In this document: piece by piece, positions 18,907-26,464 of the stretch
Position numbering within the stretch: position 1 is the first letter of the stretch
Layout of the letters: each line of letters starts with the position of its first letter
Assembly (NCBI RefSeq): GCF_042682565.1
Contig: NZ_JBHUIC010000003.1
DNA from: Pistricoccus aurantiacus
Lineage (GTDB): Bacteria > Pseudomonadota > Gammaproteobacteria > Pseudomonadales > Halomonadaceae
Length of the DNA: 64,000 nt
Strand: one strand, 5' to 3'
Made by a program: the position numbers and the translations under genes
Notes under the pieces: model-generated
Seen by the model: only the letters and a program-made list of their open reading frames with translations
What the model was told of the DNA's origin: nothing
The model's database searches: none

Positions 18907-20615
18907 AAGCTATCCTGATGGAACTGCGTCCCTGGCTGCGTCTGCTGGCGCGCCATTCCCGACGTTTGACGCTGGGAGCTCTATTGATGGCGCTGACGGC
19001 GATATCCGCCATCGGTCTGCTGGCGCTCTCCGGCTGGTTTATTACCGCGACCGCCCTGACCGGCGCGCTGCTCGCCGCCGGTGTCACCGCCAGCCTGAAC
19101 GTCTACGTGCCCGGGGGCGGCATTCGCTTCTTCGCCATCGCGCGTACCGTCAGTCGTTATCTTGAACGGGTCTACAATCATGCCAGCGTGCTGGCGCTGC
19201 TGGCGGAGCTTCGCGCCGGCATGTTCGCGGTGCTGGCGAGGCTGGATGCCCGGGCGCTTTCCCGTCATCGCGCCAGTGAATGGCTCAACCGGCTGACCGC
19301 GGATATCGATACCCTGGACAGCCTGTATCTGCGCCTGCTGGCGCCGCCCCTTGTGGCGCTGCTGACGATAGGGCTGGTAGCGGGACTGGCGGCAATCTTT
19401 CTGCCCATCGCCGGTGTGGCGGTGCTCGGCCTGTTGTTGCCGCTGTGGGCGTGGCTGGTGGCAGGGCAGGCACGGCTGGGCATGGCGGCAAGCCGGCGCC
19501 GAGTCGCGACTCTGGACCGGCTGCGGGCGGGTATCGTCGAGGAACTCCAGGGACTCGCGGAGCTGAAAGCCTATGCCAGCCTGGCGGAGCATCGCCGTCG
19601 TCTCGAAGCAATCGAACACGAACTCTACCGCGATCAGCGTCGGCTGGGCCGGCTTGGCGCCCTGGGCAATGTGCTGGTGGGGCTGGGAGTCGGCATTACG
19701 CTGCTGCTGGTACTCTGGCTGGGGGCGCAGGCCTACCAGGCGGAGAGCCTGAGCGGACCGCTGCTGGTGATGATGCCTCTGGCCATTCTGGCGCTCAACG
19801 AAACGCTGGCTGCCTTGCCAGTAGCGTTCACTCAGTTCGGCGCGACCCGAGCCGCCGCGGTACGGCTCAATATTCTGGGAGATTCCCGCAGCGCCTTGCT
19901 CGACCCTGCAACACCGGAGTCGCTTCCTTCGGGAGCGCCGGCGATCCGCTTCGAGGCAGTCTCGCTGCGCTATCCCGGCACGCCGATCCCAGCGCTGGAG
20001 AAATTCGACCTCATCATCGCTTCGGGTCAACGGTTGGCGCTGTCCGGTGCCTCCGGGGCAGGCAAGTCCAGCGTGGCCAATCTGCTGACGCGACTGATCG
20101 ATCCCCAGGCGGGGCGGGTGCTGCGCGATGGCATCGATCTTCGTCATCTGCCTCTCGAGGCACTGCGAACGAGCACCGCCTATCTGACTCAGCAGTCGGA
20201 ATTGTTCGACGCCAGCCTGGCGGACAATCTGCGCCTGGCCGCGCCCCAGGCAACTGATTCAACGTTACGCTGGGCCCTCGACCAGGTGGAGCTGGCGGAG
20301 TGGGTCGATGGCCTGGCTCAAGGCCTCGATACCCGGGTCGGCGAGGGTGGTCGACAGCTGTCCGGCGGTCAGGCCCGTCGCCTGGCGTTGGCTCGAGTGC
20401 TGCTGACAAACGCGCCGCTGGTGATACTCGATGAGTTTTTCACCGGGCTGGATCGTCCTCTGGCTGGGCGGATCGCGAAGCGGCTCGATGTCTGGTTGGA
20501 GGGCCGAACGGTGATCTATCTTGTTCATCAGTGGGATGATGACATGCCGCTTCCCGGCGTAGGGCGTCTATGTCGACTTCGCGAAGGACGCCTGGTCGAG
20601 GATTCACGGCTATGA
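18903..20615 (+). CDS. cydC: second subunit of the CydDC ABC exporter
   Basis: The 570 residues begin with a transmembrane domain containing the CydC-typical GLLALSGWFITATALTG and GGGIRFFAIARTVSRYLERVYNHAS. The ATPase domain has Walker A GASGAGKSS, signature LSGGQARR and Walker B VILDEFFTGLD. The D-loop is slightly unusual (FFTGLD instead of PTAxLD), which is common in CydC. The ATG overlaps the cydD stop (ATGA). It heterodimerises with CydD to export reduced thiols to the periplasm for bd oxidase assembly. The gene is followed after 33 bases by adenine deaminase, which may be co-transcribed. Confidence 0.93.
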   Translation: MKAILMELRPWLRLLARHSRRLTLGALLMALTAISAIGLLALSGWFITATALTGALLAAGVTASLNVYVPGGGIRFFAIARTVSRYLERVYNHASVLALLAELRAGMFAVLARLDARALSRHRASEWLNRLTADIDTLDSLYLRLLAPPLVALLTIGLVAGLAAIFLPIAGVAVLGLLLPLWAWLVAGQARLGMAASRRRVATLDRLRAGIVEELQGLAELKAYASLAEHRRRLEAIEHELYRDQRRLGRLGALGNVLVGLGVGITLLLVLWLGAQAYQAESLSGPLLVMMPLAILALNETLAALPVAFTQFGATRAAAVRLNILGDSRSALLDPATPESLPSGAPAIRFEAVSLRYPGTPIPALEKFDLIIASGQRLALSGASGAGKSSVANLLTRLIDPQAGRVLRDGIDLRHLPLEALRTSTAYLTQQSELFDASLADNLRLAAPQATDSTLRWALDQVELAEWVDGLAQGLDTRVGEGGRQLSGGQARRLALARVLLTNAPLVILDEFFTGLDRPLAGRIAKRLDVWLEGRTVIYLVHQWDDDMPLPGVGRLCRLREGRLVEDSRL

Positions 20616-20648
20616 AAAGCCCTTGAACTACAAGGAGCGGAGAAAGCC

Positions 20649-21662
20649 ATGCGAGAATTTCTCAAACGTTTGCCCAAGGCGGAACTGCATCTGCACATCG
20701 AGGGCACCCTGGAGCCGGAACTGATGTTCCGGCTCGCGGAGCGCAACGCGATTCAACTGCCTTATGCGGATGTGAACGAAGCGAAGGCCGCCTATCGCTT
20801 CGAGGATCTGCAATCCTTTCTCGATCTGTATTACCAGGGCATGAACGTGCTGCGCGGCGAAGAAGACTTCTTCGATCTGGCGCTGGATTATCTCGAACGC
20901 GCTCATCGGGATGGCGTGGTGCACGTGGAGCTGTCCTTCGATCCCCAGGCGCACCTGACCCGGGGCGTCGGGCTCGACCTGCAGATCGGTGGTCTGACTC
21001 GCGCGATGAGCGAGGCAGAGCGAAACTGGGGCATCAGCAGCCGCCTGATCATGAGCTTCCTGCGGGACCGCTCCCCCCAGGAAGCGCTGCAGACCCTGAA
21101 AATGGCTACGCCGTTTCTCGATCGTCTCGCTGCCGTCGGCCTGGACAGCGCGGAGCGGGACAATCCGCCGGGACGATTCGCCGAGGTGTTCGCCCAGGCT
21201 CGACAGTTAGGACTGGCGCGTATCGCTCACGCCGGGGAAGAAGGACCGGCGGACTATATACGCGAAGCCTTGGACCGGCTCCAAGTATGTCGCATCGATC
21301 ACGGTGTGCGCTGCCTGGAAGATTCGGCGCTGGTGAAAGAACTCAGGCAGCGCAGGATTCCGCTGACGGTCTGCCCGCTTTCCAACGTTCATCTCAAGGT
21401 AGTCGACGCCATGCGAGAGCATCCGCTTCCCAGGCTGCTCGAGGCGGGCCTGACCCTCACGCTGAACTCCGACGACCCGGCCTATTTCGGCGGCGGCGTA
21501 TTGGAAAATTATCTGGCCTGCCAGGAAGCGTTTGGCTGGGGCGAAAACACCTTCATCGACCTGGCGGAAAACGCCATCCAGGCGGCCTTCGTCGACGAAA
21601 AACGTCGCCGAGTATTACTGGAGCGCCTGAGCGAGTGTGCCATGGACGCTCCGGAATCATGA
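20649..21662 (+). CDS. adenine deaminase (adenosine-deaminase superfamily)
   Basis: The 337 residues are a TIM-barrel metal hydrolase. The zinc ligands are HLH (residues 15-17 region), His in ARIAHAGEEGP together with the catalytic Glu, the His of CRIDHGVRCL, and Asp in TLNSDDPAYF. The stretch GLDSAERDNPP and the short length place it with the bacterial adenine deaminase branch (such as Pseudomonas PA0148), as I recall that family, and apart from classical adenosine deaminase. It would convert adenine to hypoxanthine for purine salvage. AAGGAGCGGAGAAAGCC precedes the ATG. Its stop converges with the cupin gene eight bases away. Confidence 0.88.
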   Translation: MREFLKRLPKAELHLHIEGTLEPELMFRLAERNAIQLPYADVNEAKAAYRFEDLQSFLDLYYQGMNVLRGEEDFFDLALDYLERAHRDGVVHVELSFDPQAHLTRGVGLDLQIGGLTRAMSEAERNWGISSRLIMSFLRDRSPQEALQTLKMATPFLDRLAAVGLDSAERDNPPGRFAEVFAQARQLGLARIAHAGEEGPADYIREALDRLQVCRIDHGVRCLEDSALVKELRQRRIPLTVCPLSNVHLKVVDAMREHPLPRLLEAGLTLTLNSDDPAYFGGGVLENYLACQEAFGWGENTFIDLAENAIQAAFVDEKRRRVLLERLSECAMDAPES

Positions 21663-21670
21663 ACAGTCTT

Positions 21671-22042
21671 TCAGTCGATATCGTGCTGACGAATCACAAA
21701 ATGCTTGGTGGTGGTCTCGATGATTTCCCAGTAGCCGCGAAAGCCATTGGGAATCAGGAAGGCGTCGTCCTTGCGAAAGGTCTTGGCATTGCCTTCCTCG
21801 TCGATCAAGCGACAGTGTCCCTCGAGGATATAGCAGTATTCATCCCGCTCCGTGAAGGCGTGCCACTTGCCCGGAGTGCTGGTCCAGATGCCGGCGATCA
21901 TTGCGCCGTCCGGGCTTTCGAACATCAGCCGGGTTTCATGCTGGGGATCGCCTTCCACCACGCGATCCGGCAGGTCCGCCAGGCGCCGCCGGGAGGTGCG
22001 CAGCGGCTCGCCGGCGAAATCGATCACGTCATGCTCTGCCAT
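21671..22042 (-). CDS. cupin-domain protein
   Basis: The 123 residues form a single small cupin barrel. The first motif region is GKWHAFTERDEYCYILEG. It keeps a Glu and a Tyr where metal cupins have HxH...E, and the second motif is DDAFLIPNGFRGYWEI. Metal ligation is therefore doubtful. The typical annotation is 'cupin domain-containing protein' of the EutQ-like/DUF861 type, and I cannot assign a ligand. I chose ATG 22042, with GGAAGGAG about eight bases upstream. A longer upstream frame would extend the product by 24 residues without a ribosome-binding site. Confidence 0.82.
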   Translation of the reverse strand: MAEHDVIDFAGEPLRTSRRRLADLPDRVVEGDPQHETRLMFESPDGAMIAGIWTSTPGKWHAFTERDEYCYILEGHCRLIDEEGNAKTFRKDDAFLIPNGFRGYWEIIETTTKHFVIRQHDID

Positions 22043-22064
22043 CTTGCTGCTCCTTCCATTTTGC

Positions 22065-22376
22065 TCAGTATTTGACTTCCAGTTGGTTATCCACTCGTTG
22101 AACGCCCTCGACACCGGCGGCGATTTTCTCGGCCTGGTCCTTCTTGTCCTCGGATTCGACGAAGCCGGTCAGCACCACCCCCTTGCCTTGCTTGCGCACG
22201 ATGATCGCTGCGGCGCCGAGTTCCGGCGTCTCGAGCAGCGCGGTCTTGACCCGGGTCTCGAGTATTGCTTCCCGGCGCGGCGTGCGCTCGGCTTCCTGGT
22301 AGGTGCTGGCGCAGCCGCTCAGTATCAGCAGCGAGCAGCAGAATGCCAAGGTCTTGACAACTTTATTTGCGTGCAC
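22065..22376 (-). CDS. BON-domain lipoprotein
   Basis: The 103 residues open with a lipoprotein signal (LLILSGCAS, mature Cys about residue 22). One BON domain covers residues ~38-103 (ILETRVKTALLETPELGAAAIIVRKQGKGVVLTGFVESEDKKDQAEKIA...VQRVDNQLEVKY), as in OsmY/DolP-type periplasmic proteins that contact phospholipid. The start is GTG 22376, with GGAGG nine bases upstream. That site lies within the end of the AsmA gene, which the start overlaps by 14 bases. Co-expression with an AsmA protein supports an outer-membrane maintenance role, which is inference. Confidence 0.88.
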   Translation of the reverse strand: MHANKVVKTLAFCCSLLILSGCASTYQEAERTPRREAILETRVKTALLETPELGAAAIIVRKQGKGVVLTGFVESEDKKDQAEKIAAGVEGVQRVDNQLEVKY

Positions 22377-25287
22377 GATTGATGGCCTCCGTCAGCCCAT
22401 TGCAGTAGACGCTGTCCTCGCCGGTACCCGGCTCGATCAAGGGAATCAGTCCCGCCAAGGGCGTGGCGGCGGCCAAGGCGACGGCGGCGGCACCGCGTCC
22501 CATCAGAGCGCCTCCCGGGGCAAAGGAAGGGCCCTGCAGATCCCCTTCGATATGCACCGGACTGCGCAGACTCATCAGGCTGAAATCCTTGGGCCGCGGT
22601 TCGATCACCACGTCCAGGGTCTCCGAGGCGAAATAGAAGCGGCCATCCGCGAGGAATAGCGTATCGCTGGTATCGACCAGAGCGGTTTCGATATCGGCGA
22701 TACCGTTTTCCACCGGCAGATTGAGGTAGGCACACTCGATGGGTACCGACTCTACATCACCAAACAGTGAGCTCAGGCTCTCGCCGATATCCAGGCCGGC
22801 GAGTTCCGTTAGCAGGGCGTCCAGGCGTCCGCCGGTCATCACCAGCAGCAGACCGCCGTCGGCGCTGGAAAAGAAATCGTAGATGGAGTCGCCGCGCATC
22901 CAGAAGCGCATTCTGCCGCCTACCGTGCCGACGCTATCGTTGGCGATCTCGAAGGGCTCCAGCGCCTGTTTCAGATTGATACGCCGTACTTCACCCTCGA
23001 GACTGCCGGCGATGGGCACGCGGCTGGTGTCGAAGGTTGCCTCGAGATGAACGTCGCCCCCACCGAGCTCGAACTCCAAGGGATCGAGCGCCAGGGTCTC
23101 ATCGTCGATACTGATCCGAAAATTGACCCGGTCCAGGGGTAGGGTGGCAGTATCCACCCGCTCGGCGCGGTATTCGATATCCGCCAGCATGGCGCCGGTG
23201 GCGGCCTCGATATTGAGGGGTTCGCGAGGGAAGAGATGATCTTTTGCTTCCTTGGCGGCGGCTTCGCGCTGCTGTTGAGGAGAAACGGTTTCTCCGGCGC
23301 CGGTTTCCGGCTCGGCACCGATCAGGCCGCCCAGGTCGTCGAAATCCAGAAAGCGCGAACGCAGATCCGCATCGATGCGCGGCACCTCGCCGGCCAGATT
23401 CAGCACCGCGTCGCCGCGCAGGTCGCTATCGCCGACCCGGCCATCGAAATTGGTGAAGCGCAAGGTGGCCTCTTCCCGATAAAGCTGGCCGGAGAGTCGA
23501 TAAGGCGGCAGTTCCGGCAGGGGGAAATCGAAAAGAGGCGCCAGGCGTTGCGGGTCGGGGCCTTCGAGGGAAAAGCTGAGATCGAGAATGCGTCGGCTCA
23601 GCGCATCGATCACCTGCCCTTGGGCGCTGAACTCCGTATCCTGGGAGCGGGCGGTCACTTCCAGATCGTAGGGGCGGTCCGGATTCCGCAGCGCCAGGGG
23701 GGAATCGCCGAGGAAGTCCAGCGTCACCGGCGTATCGTGATAGGTGCCGTCCGCATTGATGCGAATCCGCGCGGCCTCGCTTTGCAGGTTTGCATCGACA
23801 TCCAGTTCGAGACTCGGCGCTTCAAAGCGTAACGTCGTGGGTGCCAGGCGTATCTGGCCCAGGCTGGGCAGATAGAGGTCGTTTTCCGCCACCGGCTGGC
23901 CGGTGATTTCCAGCGTAGTATCCAGCCACAGCGTGCCCGGGGGGCGGGCGTCTAGCTTCAACGCTTCGGCGGTTCGGGAGAGATCGACTTCATCCGCTTT
24001 CACGGAAACCTGGCCGGTGACCGGTACGTCATTGACGTTTAAGTCGGCGGTCAGAGCCAGTTCGTTGGCGGCGATCTGGCCGCTTAACGGTTCGACGCGC
24101 AACCGACCTTCCTCGAGGCTCAGATCCAACAGAGCGCTTTCCACCGGCGCCTCCAGACCCTGAAATGCTTCGACATTTATAGAAATATCCGTATCGAAAC
24201 CGGCCAGGGCGGTAAGATCCAGCCCCGCGCCGCTATCGGGTGAGCGACTGCCCGGTGGCGGCTCAGGCGTTTTGTCCGCCGAGTCATCTTGTTTCGGCGC
24301 GAGTTCCTGTAATCCCGCAATATCCAGTAGCGGTACCTGGGCATCCAGCTTGAGATAAGGCCGGTCGCCGGAGAGATCGAGCAGGCCGGTGCCTTGGAGG
24401 CGACTCTCTCCGAGATGGCTGTCCAGTTCCTTGAGACGCCAGCGCTGTGCGGCGGTTTGATCGATGATCGCGTTGAGTCCGTATTCTGGAAGATCCGGCG
24501 CCGGTGCGCCGGTAAGAGCGGCGATCAGCGGCGGCTCGCCCTGGCCTCGCAGTTCGATATCTACCTGATTGTCCGCGGCGTCGCCGGAGGTGGCAAGCTT
24601 ACCTTCCAGGGAAGCCTTTAGGCTCTCGAAATCCAGCTTGGCGTCGATGGGAAAGGGCGTGTCCTGGGCCTTGAGCTGGGCGATGCCGCCGGCCTCCACG
24701 TTCACCGAGAAAGGCGAGTCGACAATTTTTCCCTCTGCGGACAGGCGGGTTTTCTTTTCAGTCAGCGCGCCCTGGATTTGCGGGATGCTAGCGGTGAACT
24801 GCTGGTCCGGCGCGCGATACAGTACCTTGGCACCGATGATGTCGATATCCTCGAATATGGGGATCTGAGACGGTCCTTTTTCTTGAGAAGGCTCGCTTTT
24901 CAGCGCCTTGAACTGCCAGTTGGCAATACCTTCTTCGTTGCGCTGCAGCAGCACCCAGGGATCGACGATGTTCAGATCGGGAATGCGAATGTTTCCGCTC
25001 GTAAGGGCCTCCACGTCGAGGCTGGCTTCCACGGTTTCGATCTTCGCCATCCAGGGCTCGTCGCTCCAGTCGGCGTTGGCGATGCGCAGGTCCTCGATGC
25101 GCAACCCCGGTGGCCAGGTCCAGTCCAGATGAATGCCGCCTTCGGCGACAATGTCACGACCGAGTTTTTCACTGACGATACCCAGTGCCTTGTTTTTCGC
25201 CCAAGGCAGGCCGACAAACAAGGCCAGCAGAATGGCGACGAGCAGAAAGGCGAGAACTCCCAGCGGGATGGCAACTCTTTTTCGCAT
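22363..25287 (-). CDS. AsmA-family envelope protein
   Basis: The 974 residues begin with one N-terminal transmembrane helix (5-27). A long beta-rich periplasmic region follows, typical of AsmA/YhdP-like chorein-related bridge proteins. The AsmA N-terminal domain is recognisable (IVSEKLGRDIVAEGGIHLDWTWPPGLRIEDLRIANADW), as is the C-terminal AsmA_2 portion (SADGGLLLVMTGGRLDALLTELAG... YLNLPVENGIADIETALVDTSD). Family members are thought to move phospholipid to the outer membrane. A Pro/Asp-rich spacer around residue 340-350 (PEPPPGSRSPDSGAG) is unusual. AAGGA is six bases before the ATG. Confidence 0.92.
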   Translation of the reverse strand: MRKRVAIPLGVLAFLLVAILLALFVGLPWAKNKALGIVSEKLGRDIVAEGGIHLDWTWPPGLRIEDLRIANADWSDEPWMAKIETVEASLDVEALTSGNIRIPDLNIVDPWVLLQRNEEGIANWQFKALKSEPSQEKGPSQIPIFEDIDIIGAKVLYRAPDQQFTASIPQIQGALTEKKTRLSAEGKIVDSPFSVNVEAGGIAQLKAQDTPFPIDAKLDFESLKASLEGKLATSGDAADNQVDIELRGQGEPPLIAALTGAPAPDLPEYGLNAIIDQTAAQRWRLKELDSHLGESRLQGTGLLDLSGDRPYLKLDAQVPLLDIAGLQELAPKQDDSADKTPEPPPGSRSPDSGAGLDLTALAGFDTDISINVEAFQGLEAPVESALLDLSLEEGRLRVEPLSGQIAANELALTADLNVNDVPVTGQVSVKADEVDLSRTAEALKLDARPPGTLWLDTTLEITGQPVAENDLYLPSLGQIRLAPTTLRFEAPSLELDVDANLQSEAARIRINADGTYHDTPVTLDFLGDSPLALRNPDRPYDLEVTARSQDTEFSAQGQVIDALSRRILDLSFSLEGPDPQRLAPLFDFPLPELPPYRLSGQLYREEATLRFTNFDGRVGDSDLRGDAVLNLAGEVPRIDADLRSRFLDFDDLGGLIGAEPETGAGETVSPQQQREAAAKEAKDHLFPREPLNIEAATGAMLADIEYRAERVDTATLPLDRVNFRISIDDETLALDPLEFELGGGDVHLEATFDTSRVPIAGSLEGEVRRINLKQALEPFEIANDSVGTVGGRMRFWMRGDSIYDFFSSADGGLLLVMTGGRLDALLTELAGLDIGESLSSLFGDVESVPIECAYLNLPVENGIADIETALVDTSDTLFLADGRFYFASETLDVVIEPRPKDFSLMSLRSPVHIEGDLQGPSFAPGGALMGRGAAAVALAAATPLAGLIPLIEPGTGEDSVYCNGLTEAINRARK

Positions 25288-25457
25288 TGTGTGTCCTTTG
25301 CCTGAAAATCTGCATCGATCCTGATGCCGCCGGTTACTGCTTTACTATAGATAAAATCCGATAAAAACCGTAATCCATGCGAAACGCGCCTTCTCAACGG
25401 AAAATCGTTCAATCGTCGTTGGGGTGTACTGTTGATCTTGGCTTCACGCGTTGAACG

Positions 25458-25467
25458 TTGTTTACAA
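25458..25467. promoter_or_regulatory. candidate GntR/FCD operator 1
   Basis: TTGTTTACAA has perfect TTGT/ACAA arms around a two-base centre. GntR regulators of the FCD class commonly bind short palindromes with GT...AC arms. It lies 56 bases (centre to centre) from a second similar site. Confidence 0.4.
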
Positions 25468-25513
25468 GTACATGCAGCAATTGACTATTGGCGAGTGGGC
25501 GCAGCCCTTATCC

Positions 25514-25523
25514 CTGTATACAA
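25514..25523. promoter_or_regulatory. candidate GntR/FCD operator 2
   Basis: CTGTATACAA contains the perfect eight-base palindrome TGTATACA. It is located 86 bases before the gntR start codon, in the position expected for autoregulation. Recognition by the neighbouring regulator is inference. Confidence 0.45.
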
Positions 25524-25531
25524 CCTTTTGC

Positions 25532-25569
25532 TAAACGATGGTCAATCGAGTGGTAACATGCGATGGTTG
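25532..25569. promoter_or_regulatory. paired CGATGGT boxes upstream of gntR
   Basis: TAAACGATGGT at 25532-25542 and CGATGGTTG at 25561-25569 are two direct copies of CGATGGT 25 bases apart. Both extended forms recur together as TAAACGATGGTTG upstream of cstA (26386-26398). Confidence 0.35.
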
Positions 25570-25608
25570 GCCTTATAAAATCCAGCAGGGGGCGTCAAGG
25601 ACAGGACT

Positions 25609-26331
25609 ATGGACAACGCTTGGCATAACGCCATGTTTACCGAATTCAAGACCGGCGAGCGGATCACGGATCAACACATCGTCGAACAGATTCGCCGGGC
25701 GGTATTGATGCAGCGGCTGCCGCCGGCTACTCGCTTGCCGGAAGTGGCGCTGGGCGAGATTTTCGGCGTCAGTCGCTCCGTGGTACGCAAGGCGCTGACG
25801 CGACTGGCGGCGGATCATATCGTCGCTCAGCAGCCCAATCAGGTGGCTCGAGTATCCGCTCCCGGAATCGATGAGACTCGAGAAATATTCGCCGCTCGCC
25901 GATTGGTGGAGGGAGAAGTGGTAGCACTCCTGACCGGCAACCTGCAGAAAAACCAGGTTCAGACGCTGGCGACCCTGGTCGAGGCGGAGCGCAGTGCCTA
26001 TCTGCGTGGGGATGAAAGCGAGCGTATCGAGCATTCTCTGGCGATTCATCATTACCTGGCGGATCACTCCCCGAACCGGGTGCTGGGGGCCATGCTGACG
26101 GATCTGATTCTGCGCACGTCCATCGTGATCGCGCTGTACAAATATGCCGGCCTGTCCTCCTGTTATCTGGAAGGCGACCACGTTGAACTGCTGGCCCTGC
26201 TCGAAGACGGAACGCCGGAAGCGGCGCGTCATAGAGTCCAACAGCATCTGGACGCGCTGGAAGAACTGCTGGATCTCAAGGCGGAGGACAAGCGTATCGA
26301 CCTGGCGGCGATCTTCGGGCGGGCGTCTTGA
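25609..26331 (+). CDS. GntR-family transcriptional regulator, FCD subclass
   Basis: The 240 residues begin with a winged helix (residues 20-85, with the recognition region LGEIFGVSRSVVRKALTRLAADHIV). An all-helical FCD ligand-binding domain follows (95-225). That domain contains the usual Asp/His metal-type positions, including RRLVEGEVV, HSLAIHHYL and GDHVELLALLEDG. FCD regulators respond to organic acids, sugars or amino-acid derivatives. It lies directly upstream of cstA on the same strand, 133 bases away, and candidate operators flank it. I infer that it controls itself and the cstA gene. AGGACAGGACT precedes the ATG. Confidence 0.9.
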   Translation: MDNAWHNAMFTEFKTGERITDQHIVEQIRRAVLMQRLPPATRLPEVALGEIFGVSRSVVRKALTRLAADHIVAQQPNQVARVSAPGIDETREIFAARRLVEGEVVALLTGNLQKNQVQTLATLVEAERSAYLRGDESERIEHSLAIHHYLADHSPNRVLGAMLTDLILRTSIVIALYKYAGLSSCYLEGDHVELLALLEDGTPEAARHRVQQHLDALEELLDLKAEDKRIDLAAIFGRAS

Positions 26332-26385
26332 TTGAGGGCGAATTTCAGGAAGAGCCGGGTAGGCCGAGAAACATCCCTGCAACGA

Positions 26386-26426
26386 TAAACGATGGTTGAA
26401 TGGCTTATCCATCGAGAGACTATATT
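26386..26426 (+). promoter_or_regulatory. cstA promoter region with CGATGGT box and inverted repeat
   Basis: TAAACGATGGTTG (26386-26398) overlaps a possible -35 TTGAAT (26396-26401). A -10 TATATT lies at 26421-26426 with a long 19-base spacer. CGATGG (26390-26395) and CCATCG (26409-26414) also form an inverted repeat within the spacer. A bound regulator here would block the promoter. Confidence 0.45.
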
Positions 26427-26464
26427 AAATTGACAACAACGAATCCGCTTGAGGACACAATCTA

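Larger units (their letters stand above)
25288..25608. other. 321-base regulatory intergenic region between asmA-like and gntR genes
   Basis: There is no gene here. The left part must hold the minus-strand promoter of the AsmA gene (AT-rich TATCTATAGTAAAG on that strand). The right part serves gntR and holds two TTGT-NN-ACAA-like palindromes (25458-25467, 25514-25523), two CGATGGT boxes (25536-25542, 25561-25567) and a TATAAA at 25574-25579. A -10/-35 pair with good spacing cannot be fixed. Confidence 0.6.

Noticed and set aside
18981..20147. 388-codon open frame opposite cydC
   Set aside because: It is an antisense shadow, rich in Gln, His and Arg, with no domain.
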